From the NCBI RefSeq assembly GCF_029603165.1, contig NZ_JAQSVC010000005.1, forward strand, positions 1 through 64,000: a stretch of 64,000 nucleotides of DNA, read 5' to 3'. Both the position numbers and the translations under genes were made by a program. Numbering within the stretch: the first letter of the stretch is position 1; each line of letters begins with the position of its first letter. The DNA is from Galbibacter pacificus. Lineage in GTDB: Bacteria; Bacteroidota; Bacteroidia; Flavobacteriales; Flavobacteriaceae. The notes below the pieces were generated by a model. That model had not been told where the DNA came from. It did not search any database and saw nothing but the letters and a program-made list of their open reading frames with translations. This document shows positions 8,468-16,844 of the stretch, in pieces.

Positions 8468-9695
8468 CGTTATAATATTTTGCCGTTAATTCTACAATTT
8501 TGACTATAACATCAGTTGCTTTTTTCATGCTTTCGGCCGGAACGTATTCGTACCTTCCATGAAAATTATGTCCGCCGGCAAAAATATTGGGGCATGGCAA
8601 ACCCATGTACGAAAGTTGAGAGCCGTCCGTACCGCCACGAATAGGTTTTATTATGGGCTCGATATTTAGGTCGAGCATGGCTTGTTCGGCAATATCAACA
8701 ATATGCATTACGGGTTCTATTTTTTCCTTCATGTTGTAATATTGATCCTTGATTTCTATGGAAATAATACTGCCAAACCGATCGGTTAAATCGCTTATCA
8801 TACGTTCTAGGAGTTCTTTCCGGGCATCAAATTTATCTCTGTCGTGGTCTCGTATAATGCCGTTAATTTCGGCATGTTCAACATTGCCCTTAAATTCGTA
8901 AAAGTGAAAAAATCCTTCCCGGTGATGCGTAAATTGCGGCATTTCTTTTTTTGGTAACATAGACAAAAATTCATTGGCTATGGTAATGGCATTTATCATT
9001 TTGCCTTTTGCATACCCTGGATGTACACTTTTTCCTTTAACGGTAACTTTTACGCCTGCTGCATTAAAGTTTTCGTATTCTAGCTCCCCAACTTGGGAGC
9101 CATCCATGGTATAGGCCCATTCGGCCCCAAATTTTTTCACATCAAATTTATGGGCGCCCCGGCCAATCTCTTCATCTGGGGTAAACGCTATGCGAACGGG
9201 TCCGTGATGAATGTGCGGATTGTCTATCAAGTATTCCATGGCGGTTACTATTTCTGTAATCCCTGCTTTATCATCAGCGCCCAAGAGGGTGGTCCCGTCG
9301 GTTGTAATAATGGTTTGGCCTTTGTATTGTTTTAGGTCGTCGAAATAGCTTGGCGACAAGATTATGTTTTCTTCTTCATTTAAAACAATGTCCCCGCCTT
9401 TGTAATTTTCAATAATTTTTGGGTTTATATTGGCTCCAGAAAAATCTGGCGAAGTATCAAAATGGGCTATAAACCCTATTGTAGGAATTTTTCGATCTAT
9501 ATTTGTGGGCAATGTTGCCATTACGTATGCATTTTCGTCTATGCTTACATCTTCCATCCCAATGGTTTTTAGTTCTTCAGCCAACTTGTTTGCTAAGTCC
9601 CATTGTTTTTTTGTACTTGGGGTAGAATCGCTATCTGGATTGGATTGGGTGTCAATTTTTACATAGCTAATAAAGCGGTCGATTATCTTTTGCAT
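8457..9695 (-). CDS. pepT: Peptidase T (tripeptide aminopeptidase)
   Basis: A 412-residue M20B metallopeptidase that removes the N-terminal residue from tripeptides in the cytoplasm. Two zinc ions are expected to be bound by [10 protein letters not shown] (His78, Asp80), [10 protein letters not shown], the catalytic [13 protein letters not shown] pair of glutamates, and the late [13 protein letters not shown] histidine. The sequence [18 protein letters not shown] marks the lid/dimerisation domain. Length matches PepT of E. coli (about 408). The downstream YdeI-like gene overlaps it. Confidence 0.94.
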   Translation of the reverse strand: MQKIIDRFISYVKIDTQSNPDSDSTPSTKKQWDLANKLAEELKTIGMEDVSIDENAYVMATLPTNIDRKIPTIGFIAHFDTSPDFSGANINPKIIENYKGGDIVLNEEENIILSPSYFDDLKQYKGQTIITTDGTTLLGADDKAGITEIVTAMEYLIDNPHIHHGPVRIAFTPDEEIGRGAHKFDVKKFGAEWAYTMDGSQVGELEYENFNAAGVKVTVKGKSVHPGYAKGKMINAITIANEFLSMLPKKEMPQFTHHREGFFHFYEFKGNVEHAEINGIIRDHDRDKFDARKELLERMISDLTDRFGSIISIEIKDQYYNMKEKIEPVMHIVDIAEQAMLDLNIEPIIKPIRGGTDGSQLSYMGLPCPNIFAGGHNFHGRYEYVPAESMKKATDVIVKIVELTAKYYNDEA

Positions 9696-9845
9696 AAAGT
9701 AGTTTTTATCAAAAATAATATAATAATCTAATGTTGATGCTTATGGGTGCCAAAAAGTTATTGAAAACAAAATACGCTGAATCGTCCTTGGATTTAAATT
9801 GATGTTAAGTTTTACCGGGTTTAATTAATTGTGAAGTTTGTTGGT

Positions 9846-9853
9846 TATTTTTG
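9846..9853 (+). promoter_or_regulatory. -7 box 4 bases before an ATG (possible leaderless mRNA)
   Basis: TATTTTTG ends only four bases before the ATG at 9858. In Bacteroidota transcription usually starts a few bases past this box, so the mRNA would have almost no leader. The TTG upstream is at a short spacing (14 bases), so the call is tentative. Confidence 0.45.
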
Positions 9854-9857
9854 CTTT

Positions 9858-10478
9858 ATGGATCAATCTCCCAAAGAAGAATTTTGGAATACATTAACTC
9901 ATGGTTTTGGAGTTTTGCTGGCCATTTTCGGATTCTTTGTTTTACTAAGTTTTAATAGTCATAAAACCGATTTTAGCATTTTAAGCATATGTGTTTATAG
10001 CTTCTCCTCGATCTTGCTTTTTACTGTTTCTACATTGTACCACCTAGTGGACAAAATCGAGCTGAAAACGGTTTTAAGGAAACTGGACCATATTAGTATT
10101 TATGTTTTAATTGCGGGCACTTATACCCCGGTTTGTTTGGTAATGCTCGTGCCGGGAAATGGCTGGATATTATTTTATATTGTATGGACGATTACTTTTA
10201 TGGGAATTGTCCTTAAAATATTTTTTACGGGAAAATTTGAAGCTTTATCGCTTTTGTTATACCTGGCCATGGGTTGGTTAATTGTTTTCGATATACATAA
10301 TTTAATGGCTTCTTTTACAAGTTATCAACTTTTGTTGTTAATGCTTGGCGGGTTGTTTTATACCGTTGGAATTGTGTTTTATGCCATAAACAAAATACCG
10401 TACAACCATGTTATATGGCACCTTTTTGTCTTAGCAGGGGCAATTTCTCATTATTTAATGATTTTAAGCATTATTTAG
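9858..10478 (+). CDS. Hemolysin III family membrane protein (PAQR type)
   Basis: A 206-residue integral membrane protein with about seven transmembrane helices. The family pattern is clear: EEFWNTLTHGFG near the start, FTVSTLYHLVD in the second segment, LRKLDHISIYVLIAGTYTPV in the third, and the late YNHVIWHLFVLAGAISHYLMI; the histidines form the putative metal site of PAQR proteins. Despite the name, haemolysis is not a general property. A GTG 27 bases upstream would extend the reading frame, but the promoter box covers that region, so ATG 9858 is chosen. It converges with mscS, with 6 bases between the stops. Confidence 0.87.
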   Translation: MDQSPKEEFWNTLTHGFGVLLAIFGFFVLLSFNSHKTDFSILSICVYSFSSILLFTVSTLYHLVDKIELKTVLRKLDHISIYVLIAGTYTPVCLVMLVPGNGWILFYIVWTITFMGIVLKIFFTGKFEALSLLLYLAMGWLIVFDIHNLMASFTSYQLLLLMLGGLFYTVGIVFYAINKIPYNHVIWHLFVLAGAISHYLMILSII

Positions 10479-10484
10479 CCCGGT

Positions 10485-11294
10485 TTATGCATCTTTATGA
10501 ATTTCGACCGAGTGCGGGTATGGAATTTCAATTCCGGCTTTATCCAAAGCAAGTTTACAGCCTTCAACCGTAGCAAAAAACACGCTCCAATAATCTTCTG
10601 GCTTTGCATACGGCCTTACGGCAAAATTAACAGAGCTGTCGGCCAACTCTGATACATTTACAGACGGGGCAGGGTCTTTCAATACTTTAGGGTTGTTGGT
10701 CAATACTTCCAATAAAACCTCTTTGGCTTTTTTTATATCTTCATCATAACCAATACCAATGGTTACGTCTACCCTGATTTTCCCTTCAGTTGTATAATTT
10801 ACAATATTGCTGTTTGCCATGGCGCCATTGGGGATAATGGCCAGCTTGTTCTGTGGGGTAATGAGCTTGGTATTAAAGATGTCTATTTCCTTAACAGTGC
10901 CCAGTTCGCCTTGCGCTTCTATTAAATGCCCAATTTCATACGGTTTGAAAATAATAATCAATACCCCGCCCGCAAAATTAGAGAGCGAGCCCTGCAAGGC
11001 CATACCAATGGCCAAGCCTGCTGCGGCTATAACTGCGGCCAAACTGGTGGTTTCTACACCCAAAGTAGAAATAACGGTAATGATAAGAAAAACCTGTAGA
11101 AGCACGCTTACAAGCCTAACAAGAAATTTTTGTAAGGATTCATCATATCTTCTTTTGCTCATCAAGGCCTTAAGCCCTTTTACTATTTTCTTGATAATCC
11201 AGGAGCCAATGATGAATATTATAATTGCTTTTAAAATAGGGACCCCGTACTTTAAAACATATTCGGCAATGGTATCGACGCTTAGGTTTTCCAT
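10485..11294 (-). CDS. mscS: Small mechanosensitive channel MscS
   Basis: A 269-residue channel close in length to E. coli MscS (286). Three membrane helices lie in the first 115 residues; the pore helix is the glycine/alanine-rich AAVIAAAGLAIGMALQGSLSNFAGG, followed by the beta domain IIFKPYEIGHLIEAQGELGTVKEIDIFNT and the conserved PNGAMANSNIVNYT. It would release small solutes upon hypo-osmotic shock in the inner membrane. Single gene; the next gene upstream (DUF4268) is on the same strand 61 bases away. Confidence 0.93.
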   Translation of the reverse strand: MENLSVDTIAEYVLKYGVPILKAIIIFIIGSWIIKKIVKGLKALMSKRRYDESLQKFLVRLVSVLLQVFLIITVISTLGVETTSLAAVIAAAGLAIGMALQGSLSNFAGGVLIIIFKPYEIGHLIEAQGELGTVKEIDIFNTKLITPQNKLAIIPNGAMANSNIVNYTTEGKIRVDVTIGIGYDEDIKKAKEVLLEVLTNNPKVLKDPAPSVNVSELADSSVNFAVRPYAKPEDYWSVFFATVEGCKLALDKAGIEIPYPHSVEIHKDA

Positions 11295-11355
11295 AGTTCC
11301 ACGCTTATTTTCTATAAATGTATGTAAATATAGTAAATTGTATGGAAATAATAAC

Positions 11356-11784
11356 TTATGATTTTATAAAGTCTTCAAAATCAGTGTAAAATTCTTCGAA
11401 TTTAATCATTGTTTCATTGAGGAACTGCATGGTTTCCTGCCATGTATTCTTGTTATGGATGCATACATTCTCTTTTAAAACATAAATCCTTGAGATTTCC
11501 TTGCCGTTTTCTAAAAAATAAATGTCCGAATATATGGCATCGGGAAGATAGTTTTCTGTTAAGGCCGATTTTAGAGACTCCAGTTTTTCGTAATAATGAA
11601 TCCTTTTCTCCAAGTCAGGGTCTTCAATATCCAAGGCGACAAGCGCCTTTTTGGTATCAAAATAGAATTTAAAAGAAAAGTTTTTGATTTTTGTATTATA
11701 AAGAATCCATTTCCTCGGAAACGACTTCCCGAACGATATCCAAAATTCTTTCCGCAGTGCTTTAGACGCTTCTTTGCTAAACAT
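11356..11784 (-). CDS. DUF4268 domain protein
   Basis: A 142-residue soluble protein matching DUF4268 along its length: FWISFGKSFPRKWILYNTKIKNFSFKFYFDTKKALVALDIE and the C-terminal WQETMQFLNETMIKFEEFYTDFEDFI. DUF4268 domains also occur at the end of some nuclease-related proteins, but here the domain stands alone, as usual in flavobacteria. No catalytic motif is visible and the function is unknown. Confidence 0.78.
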   Translation of the reverse strand: MFSKEASKALRKEFWISFGKSFPRKWILYNTKIKNFSFKFYFDTKKALVALDIEDPDLEKRIHYYEKLESLKSALTENYLPDAIYSDIYFLENGKEISRIYVLKENVCIHNKNTWQETMQFLNETMIKFEEFYTDFEDFIKS

Positions 11785-11809
11785 ATATCATTATAAATAA
11801 AAACATTCT

Positions 11810-11854
11810 AACCTGAATTCGATTATTATAACCAAAGTCAGAATAATCGAACTC
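11810..11854. repeat. Inverted pair of a dispersed intergenic repeat
   Basis: TTCGATTATT (11818-11827) and AATAATCGAA (11842-11851) form a perfect 10-bp inverted repeat with a 14-base loop. The right arm extends to a 22-base match (11833-11854) with positions 35399-35420, and the left arm AACCTGAATTCGATTATT is a near-identical copy of the same element in the other orientation. Confidence 0.7.
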
Positions 11855-12065
11855 GGCTTAATATAAAACTGTAAAAGTATTTTATTTCTAACAAAAGAAA
11901 GTGGAGTGAAGCTTTTTTGTCACTTTTATTATTTTTAATTTTACAAAATAATTAATAATAAATGAGTAAGGTACGTACCCGTTTTATAAAAAATTTATAA
12001 AAAGTTGTGTTTTACTGATATTTTGATAAAATTGATGCCCTGAAATAAATTAATAGTATATATAC

Positions 12066-13259
12066 ATGAAACGTAGAGATTTTGTTAAGAAAAGCAGTGC
12101 AGTTTTAGCTGCTACATCTGTTTTTGGAACCGTTGCTGCCAAGACATTAACAGCAAATAACACCATACAAATAGGAGTTATTGGAACTGGCGATAGGGGA
12201 GGTGGCCTTATTCCTTTTTTAAATGAAATAGAAGGGGTCAATGTGGCTGCTTGTTGCGATGTTCTTCCGTTTCGACTGCAAAATGGGCTCCAAAGAGCAG
12301 GGAAAAACACAAAATCGTATACAAATTATGAAGATTTGCTGGCCGATAAGGACATTGATGCCGTTTTAATAGCCACCCCTTTTGCAACACACGGTAAAAT
12401 TGCAATCGATGCGTTAAATGCCGGAAAACATGTGTACTGCGAAAAAACCATGACAAGAGGCTACGACCAGATAAAGCAAATGGCCGACCTGGCAAAAAGT
12501 TCCGGAAAAATTGTACAAACTGGACACCAATATCACAGTTCACGTCTTTATGTAGAAGTGGTAAAACTTATAGAGGAAGGCAAAATAGGCAAAATAACCG
12601 CTTTTGAAAGTCAGTGGAACCGTAATTGGAATTGGCGTCGCCCCGTGCCGGACCCAGCTTTGGAGCGTGCCATTAATTGGCGCATGTACAGGGAATTTTC
12701 TGGTGGCCTGCCTGCCGAACTCTGCTCGCATCAAATAGATTTTGCCAATTGGGTGAATAAGTCCAATCCGCTCCGGGTTATGGGCATGGGCGGTATCGAT
12801 TACTGGAAAGACGGTAGGGAAACATACGACAATGTGCATTTAATGTACGAATATCCCGAAGGTGTAAAGGCAACTTTTACCTGCTTGACATCCAATGCCA
12901 AAGACGATTACCAAATAAAGGTAATGGGCGATAAGGGAACCATTATACTCGATTATACAAAAGCATGGTTTTATCCCGAAGGTACTTACGAAGGGAAGAA
13001 AGTTACCGGCGACGTAGACGGGGTTTCCGGGGCCACGATTACCAATGGATGGGAAGAAGGAAAGGGGATTCCGTTGCCTTTTAAACATGCCGATCCCAGT
13101 AAACAGGCTTTAATGGATTTTAGAGACAGTATTTTAAATAACGAGCAACCTATTTCTAATGTTATAACAGGGGGCAAAACGGCCATTTCGGTACAAATGG
13201 GGCTCGATGCCATGCACCATAACAAAATAGTAAACTGGGAAGATGTTGCTACGCTTTAA
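12066..13259 (+). CDS. Secreted Gfo/Idh/MocA family oxidoreductase
   Basis: A 397-residue NAD(P)-dependent sugar oxidoreductase relative. The start MKRRDFVKKSSAVLAATSVFG resembles a Tat-like signal or membrane anchor. The Rossmann motif is IGVIGTGDRGGG (about 36-47), and the dinucleotide-site EK pair is in HVYCEKTM (Glu126, Lys127). The C-terminal domain has GGLPAELCSHQIDFANWV with the likely catalytic histidine. Secreted members of this family in Bacteroidota are often found with glycan degradation; substrate is unknown. The preceding 281 bases hold the inverted repeat at 11810-11854 and AT-rich DNA. It converges with the ZIP gene, overlapping it by 4 bases. Confidence 0.87.
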   Translation: MKRRDFVKKSSAVLAATSVFGTVAAKTLTANNTIQIGVIGTGDRGGGLIPFLNEIEGVNVAACCDVLPFRLQNGLQRAGKNTKSYTNYEDLLADKDIDAVLIATPFATHGKIAIDALNAGKHVYCEKTMTRGYDQIKQMADLAKSSGKIVQTGHQYHSSRLYVEVVKLIEEGKIGKITAFESQWNRNWNWRRPVPDPALERAINWRMYREFSGGLPAELCSHQIDFANWVNKSNPLRVMGMGGIDYWKDGRETYDNVHLMYEYPEGVKATFTCLTSNAKDDYQIKVMGDKGTIILDYTKAWFYPEGTYEGKKVTGDVDGVSGATITNGWEEGKGIPLPFKHADPSKQALMDFRDSILNNEQPISNVITGGKTAISVQMGLDAMHHNKIVNWEDVATL

Positions 13260-13930
13260 ATAAAATAGGCAATTACAATGCCTACAAGGATAACAATTAA
13301 TTTTCTAAGATTGAATTTATGCCCTTCTGAACTTTCAAAGAGGATAACTGTTGAAATATGAAGGAAAATACCAATTACTATAGCCGAAATTTCATGATAG
13401 TAACTTTTTACCGGTTCGAAATTTTCGGCTATAAAACTTCCAATGGGTGTCATAAAGGAAAATAAGATTAAAAACACGGCAGTTTTCCCACGGCTTATGT
13501 CTGCACCTATAAAAAAGGTACTTAAAATTATGGCCACGGGTATTTTATGGATTATAATTCCATAGAGCAAAGTATCGTGGTCATGTATAGGAAAGCCTTC
13601 CAAAATGGCATGAATGCTTAAACTTATAAACAATAACCACGGAAATTGGTTCAGGGTTTTATGCAAATGCACATGACCATGCTCGGCACCTTTGGAAAAA
13701 AACTCCAAAAATATCTGGAGCAATATCCCCATCATAATAAAAACACCGGTCCGTTTTGGATCGCCATGATGGTAAACTTCCGGAAACAAGTTAAAAACGG
13801 TAATAGAAAGTAAAAAAGCACCACTAAATGCTAAAAACAATTTAAGCGTATGTTTCTCTTTTATTTTGAATATCAATACAAAAAGATATCCTGCAAGTAC
13901 TGCTAATATAGGAAGTAAATAGTTTAACAT
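13256..13930 (-). CDS. ZIP family metal transporter
   Basis: A 224-residue membrane protein with about seven to eight helices. Metal-binding segments are visible: EVYHHGD, KGAEHGHVHLHKTL (histidine-rich loop) and the paired signature motifs SIHAILEGFPIHDHD and YGIIIHKIPVAII, as in ZIP proteins where helices IV and V carry the H/N/E ligands. It would import zinc or a related divalent metal across the inner membrane. The metal cannot be decided. Its stop overlaps the stop of the oxidoreductase on the other strand. Confidence 0.87.
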   Translation of the reverse strand: MLNYLLPILAVLAGYLFVLIFKIKEKHTLKLFLAFSGAFLLSITVFNLFPEVYHHGDPKRTGVFIMMGILLQIFLEFFSKGAEHGHVHLHKTLNQFPWLLFISLSIHAILEGFPIHDHDTLLYGIIIHKIPVAIILSTFFIGADISRGKTAVFLILFSFMTPIGSFIAENFEPVKSYYHEISAIVIGIFLHISTVILFESSEGHKFNLRKLIVILVGIVIAYFI

Positions 13931-13994
13931 ATAAAAAGAACCCTTTTTTGGCGGGCTTATCCGGTATTTATTGTTTCAGGGAACTAAATTAACG

Positions 13995-14002
13995 TATTTT
14001 TG
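13995..14002 (+). promoter_or_regulatory. Putative promoter of the THUMP methyltransferase gene
   Basis: TATTTTTG with TTG at 13971-13973 (21 bases apart), 21 bases before the ATG. Confidence 0.5.
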
Positions 14003-14022
14003 CGTTTTAAAACAGCTGGTAG

Positions 14023-15180
14023 ATGTCTAATAATTTTAAAATGGTTGCCAAGACCATGTTTGGTTTTGAGGAAATACTTGAAAAGGAACTTAAAAACCTA
14101 GGTGCCATCAATGTTGAAAAGGGCATTAGAAATGTTTCTTTTGAAGGTGATAAGGGTTTTATGTACAAGGCGAACCTTTGCTTGCGGACGGCAATAAAAA
14201 TATTAAAGCCCATCCATGGTTTTAGGGTAAGGAGCGAGCAGGACCTTTACGATCATATATATAAGATGGATTGGACAGCATACATGACATACCACAATAC
14301 ATTTGCCATTGATGCCACGGTACACTCCGAAAAATTTAACCATTCTCTTTTTATCGCTCTAAAAACAAAGGATGCAATTGCCGATAAATTTAGGAATACA
14401 GAAGGCAAACGGCCCAATGTAGACCTTAAGTACCCCGATTTGCGTATCAACATACACATCCAAAAAGATTTTTGTACAGTTTCGTTGGACAGCTCTGGGC
14501 AGTCGCTTCACCAACGGGGTTACAAAACAGCAACCAATATTGCGCCCATAAACGAAGTACTTGCCGCGGGAATGTTGCTGCTTAGCGGTTGGGACGGGCA
14601 AACCGATTTTTTGGACCCCATGTGCGGTAGCGGTACATTGCCCATAGAAGCGGCCATGATTGCCTGTAACATCCCGGCAAACATAAACAGGAAAGAATTT
14701 TCCTTTGAAAAATGGCGCGATTACGATGAAGATCTTTTTGAAAAAATAATGGAAAGCAGTTTGAATAAAACACGGGAATTCCATCATAAAATATACGGAT
14801 TTGACAAGGCTCCTTCGGCAGTAAGAAAAGCAACAGACAATGTAAAAAATGCCAATCTTGGCGAGTATATCACGATTGAACAAAAAGATTTCTTTGAGTC
14901 CGAAAAAGAAACCGAAGGAAAATTGCACATGGTCTTTAACCCACCTTATGGGGAAAGGCTGGCCATTAACATGGAGGAATTTTATGCTCAAATAGGCAAC
15001 ACATTAAAACAAAGCTATCCAAATACCCATGCTTGGTTTATAACCTCGAACATGGAAGCCATAAAAAATGTGGGGCTGCGGCCTTCAAGAAGAATCAAAC
15101 TGTTTAACGGAAAGCTGGAAAGTAAACTGTTGAAGTACGAAATATATGAAGGAAGCAAGAAAGCTAAATTTAATAAATAA
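14023..15180 (+). CDS. THUMP-domain RNA guanine-N2 methyltransferase (RlmL-like)
   Basis: A 385-residue class I SAM-dependent RNA methyltransferase. A ferredoxin-like plus THUMP domain covers about 1-155, and the catalytic domain starts near residue 165, with the SAM-binding DPMCGSGTLPIEAAMIA and the amino-methylating NPPYGERL. This matches the N-terminal methyltransferase half of E. coli RlmL, which makes m2G2445 in 23S rRNA; the RlmK half is absent, as in most Bacteroidota. Target base is inferred from family. A small membrane-protein gene follows 12 bases later. Confidence 0.9.
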   Translation: MSNNFKMVAKTMFGFEEILEKELKNLGAINVEKGIRNVSFEGDKGFMYKANLCLRTAIKILKPIHGFRVRSEQDLYDHIYKMDWTAYMTYHNTFAIDATVHSEKFNHSLFIALKTKDAIADKFRNTEGKRPNVDLKYPDLRINIHIQKDFCTVSLDSSGQSLHQRGYKTATNIAPINEVLAAGMLLLSGWDGQTDFLDPMCGSGTLPIEAAMIACNIPANINRKEFSFEKWRDYDEDLFEKIMESSLNKTREFHHKIYGFDKAPSAVRKATDNVKNANLGEYITIEQKDFFESEKETEGKLHMVFNPPYGERLAINMEEFYAQIGNTLKQSYPNTHAWFITSNMEAIKNVGLRPSRRIKLFNGKLESKLLKYEIYEGSKKAKFNK

Positions 15181-15192
15181 GCAAAAGAGAAT

Positions 15193-15426
15193 ATGAAACC
15201 AAAAACAAAAGCATTGCTTTATAACCTAATAGGGTTTGTGGGCATTTTTTTAATCTTACGCTTTACCTTGCTTTATCTTTTCCCTGTTAACCATATTGTG
15301 TTGGTGCTTATTGCAGCTGTTGTGGCAAGTGTGCTGGCACCAAAATTTGCCGTGGTCAATGAAAATGGAAAAGAACAAATAAAGATGAAATGGATATTTT
15401 TAAAGGGATTTAGGAATATTAACTAA
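15193..15426 (+). CDS. Small two-helix membrane protein, unknown
   Basis: A 77-residue protein with two predicted membrane helices (about 9-29 and 33-51) and a basic C-terminal tail (QIKMKWIFLKGFRN). No family recognised. It lies 12 bases behind the methyltransferase gene and is probably co-transcribed; the stop lies 3 bases from the stop of the convergent DUF6048 gene. Confidence 0.7.
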   Translation: MKPKTKALLYNLIGFVGIFLILRFTLLYLFPVNHIVLVLIAAVVASVLAPKFAVVNENGKEQIKMKWIFLKGFRNIN

Positions 15427-15429
15427 TAT

Positions 15430-16224
15430 TTATTCTTCGTTGCTTTGCACTTCTGTTTTTTTGCTCGGTTTTTTGCCCTTAAAAATTGGTATCAAATAAG
15501 AAAGTGTATAATTATAACCTACGCCAAATTTACTTCCGTCGGTTACTTTGTTAAAACCGGGGATAAACAAGTTAGGTAATTGGTTGGCCTCTGTTTGGTT
15601 TATTAGATAATTAAGGCGAACACTGCCTCCCATGAACAAGTTCTTGAAAATCTCTACTTTAATTCCAAAAACCACTTCCACCCATTGTGCGTTCAGTCCG
15701 CTGTATTCCCCGAGCATGTTGGTACCGGTAATCCCGTCCTGTATTTCGCCCCAGTATTGGTTTTTAGTGTAGATTTGGTACTCGTTTAGGGTCTGGCTAA
15801 AAGCACTTAGCCCAAAACGCACCCCAACGTTAATAATGTTCTCCATTCCGTACCAGTTATCGTAAGTATTCCAATCGAACCCTAATTTTACATAGCTTCC
15901 TTTACTGGTAAAGTTAAAATTGTCTTCTTGCGTGGTTTTTTCTTCATTTCCAAGTTCTGCCGCCGCATAAAAATTGTACGAAACCCTAAAATCTGCCACC
16001 AGTTCTAGTCCTTTGTAGTCTTCATCTATAAAAGAACGGATGGGTTTGCTTAAATCTATTCCAACTCTCAAACCATAACGCGGTTTATATACGGTGCTAT
16101 CGGTTTCAACCTGTACAACGGCAGTACTGTCTGTAGCTGTGCTGTCTACCGCAATTGTTTCTTCTTGCGAATAGCCGCTAAGAAAACATAAAAACAATAT
16201 AATACTAGTGGTATATTTTAACAT
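15430..16224 (-). CDS. DUF6048 outer-membrane beta-barrel-like protein
   Basis: A 264-residue exported protein. The start MLKYTTSIILFLCFLSGYSQ is a signal peptide; a Ser/Thr/Val-rich linker (about 24-45) is followed by alternating amphipathic strands, for example YGLRVGIDLSKPIRSF, GVRFGLSAF and FGVGYNYTLSYLIPIF, as in small outer-membrane barrels. The family accompanies DUF6452 in flavobacteria, as here. An ATG 39 bases upstream would put 13 residues before the signal and is less likely. The gene overlaps the upstream DUF6452 gene by 20 bases. Function unknown. Confidence 0.8.
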   Translation of the reverse strand: MLKYTTSIILFLCFLSGYSQEETIAVDSTATDSTAVVQVETDSTVYKPRYGLRVGIDLSKPIRSFIDEDYKGLELVADFRVSYNFYAAAELGNEEKTTQEDNFNFTSKGSYVKLGFDWNTYDNWYGMENIINVGVRFGLSAFSQTLNEYQIYTKNQYWGEIQDGITGTNMLGEYSGLNAQWVEVVFGIKVEIFKNLFMGGSVRLNYLINQTEANQLPNLFIPGFNKVTDGSKFGVGYNYTLSYLIPIFKGKKPSKKTEVQSNEE

Positions 16225-16777
16225 GTACTGTGTCTTGATCTTGTAAATTCTTGTCCTGAACAAATATAGAACGTATCCATTCGCCTGGATTTTGTACGGT
16301 ATCTTTATATTTTGGGTTTAAAACGGCCTCCAGCTCCGTCATGGTTACCGCATAGCCGCACCCTCTGGATACAAAACGTTCTTTTCTGCTGTAATTAAAT
16401 TGTATGGTATCCCTATTTCCTGTTTCAACAACATTTATATCGCCGTTTTCCAGGGTATCTATCCTGTCTTTGGAGTTGTAGATCAATATAAAAGTGCTGG
16501 AATTTTCAGAGGTCATTAAAGGGATTTCTATTTCGGTCTTGCTCGTTCTGTCCAGGAATGTATTTAAGGTGTCCCTATCGGTACTGTCTTTGTTAATACC
16601 TATAACGCGTAAGCTTGGAACTGTTTTGTTGGCATCTTGATTGATCAAATTGTAAAAACCAACTGTTAAAATCGGGGTGGTTTGTGTCTCTGGCGGACAT
16701 ATATCGTCTTTTTCACAGGCCGAAAATATGGCAGCGCCAATGGCCAGTATAAAAAATAAGGCTAATACTTTTCTCAT
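16205..16777 (-). CDS. DUF6452 lipoprotein
   Basis: A 190-residue exported lipoprotein: signal MRKVLALFFILAIGAAIFSAC with the lipid cysteine at 21, followed by EKDDICPPETQTTPIL, the hallmark of the DUF6452 group. The rest is beta-rich. It overlaps the DUF6048 gene and lies 67 bases downstream of rlmD. The conserved rlmD-DUF6452-DUF6048 order is known in flavobacteria, but I know of no function. Confidence 0.82.
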   Translation of the reverse strand: MRKVLALFFILAIGAAIFSACEKDDICPPETQTTPILTVGFYNLINQDANKTVPSLRVIGINKDSTDRDTLNTFLDRTSKTEIEIPLMTSENSSTFILIYNSKDRIDTLENGDINVVETGNRDTIQFNYSRKERFVSRGCGYAVTMTELEAVLNPKYKDTVQNPGEWIRSIFVQDKNLQDQDTVHVKIYH

Positions 16778-16844
16778 TTTTGTTATTTCAGTTCCAATAT
16801 AAGGCTTTGCCCAATATCAAACGAATTTAATTAAACCGATTTTT

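Noticed and set aside
10807-11361. 184-residue plus-strand open frame opposite mscS
   Set aside because: Antisense to a full-length MscS; no signal or family pattern of its own.
11970-11979. Palindrome GGTACGTACC before the first Gfo/Idh/MocA gene
   Set aside because: Only 10 bases, single occurrence and no extension; could easily be chance.
14359-14991. 210-residue minus-strand open frame inside the THUMP methyltransferase gene
   Set aside because: Shadow frame opposite a gene with clear catalytic motifs; composition rich in Phe and Cys as expected for antisense.
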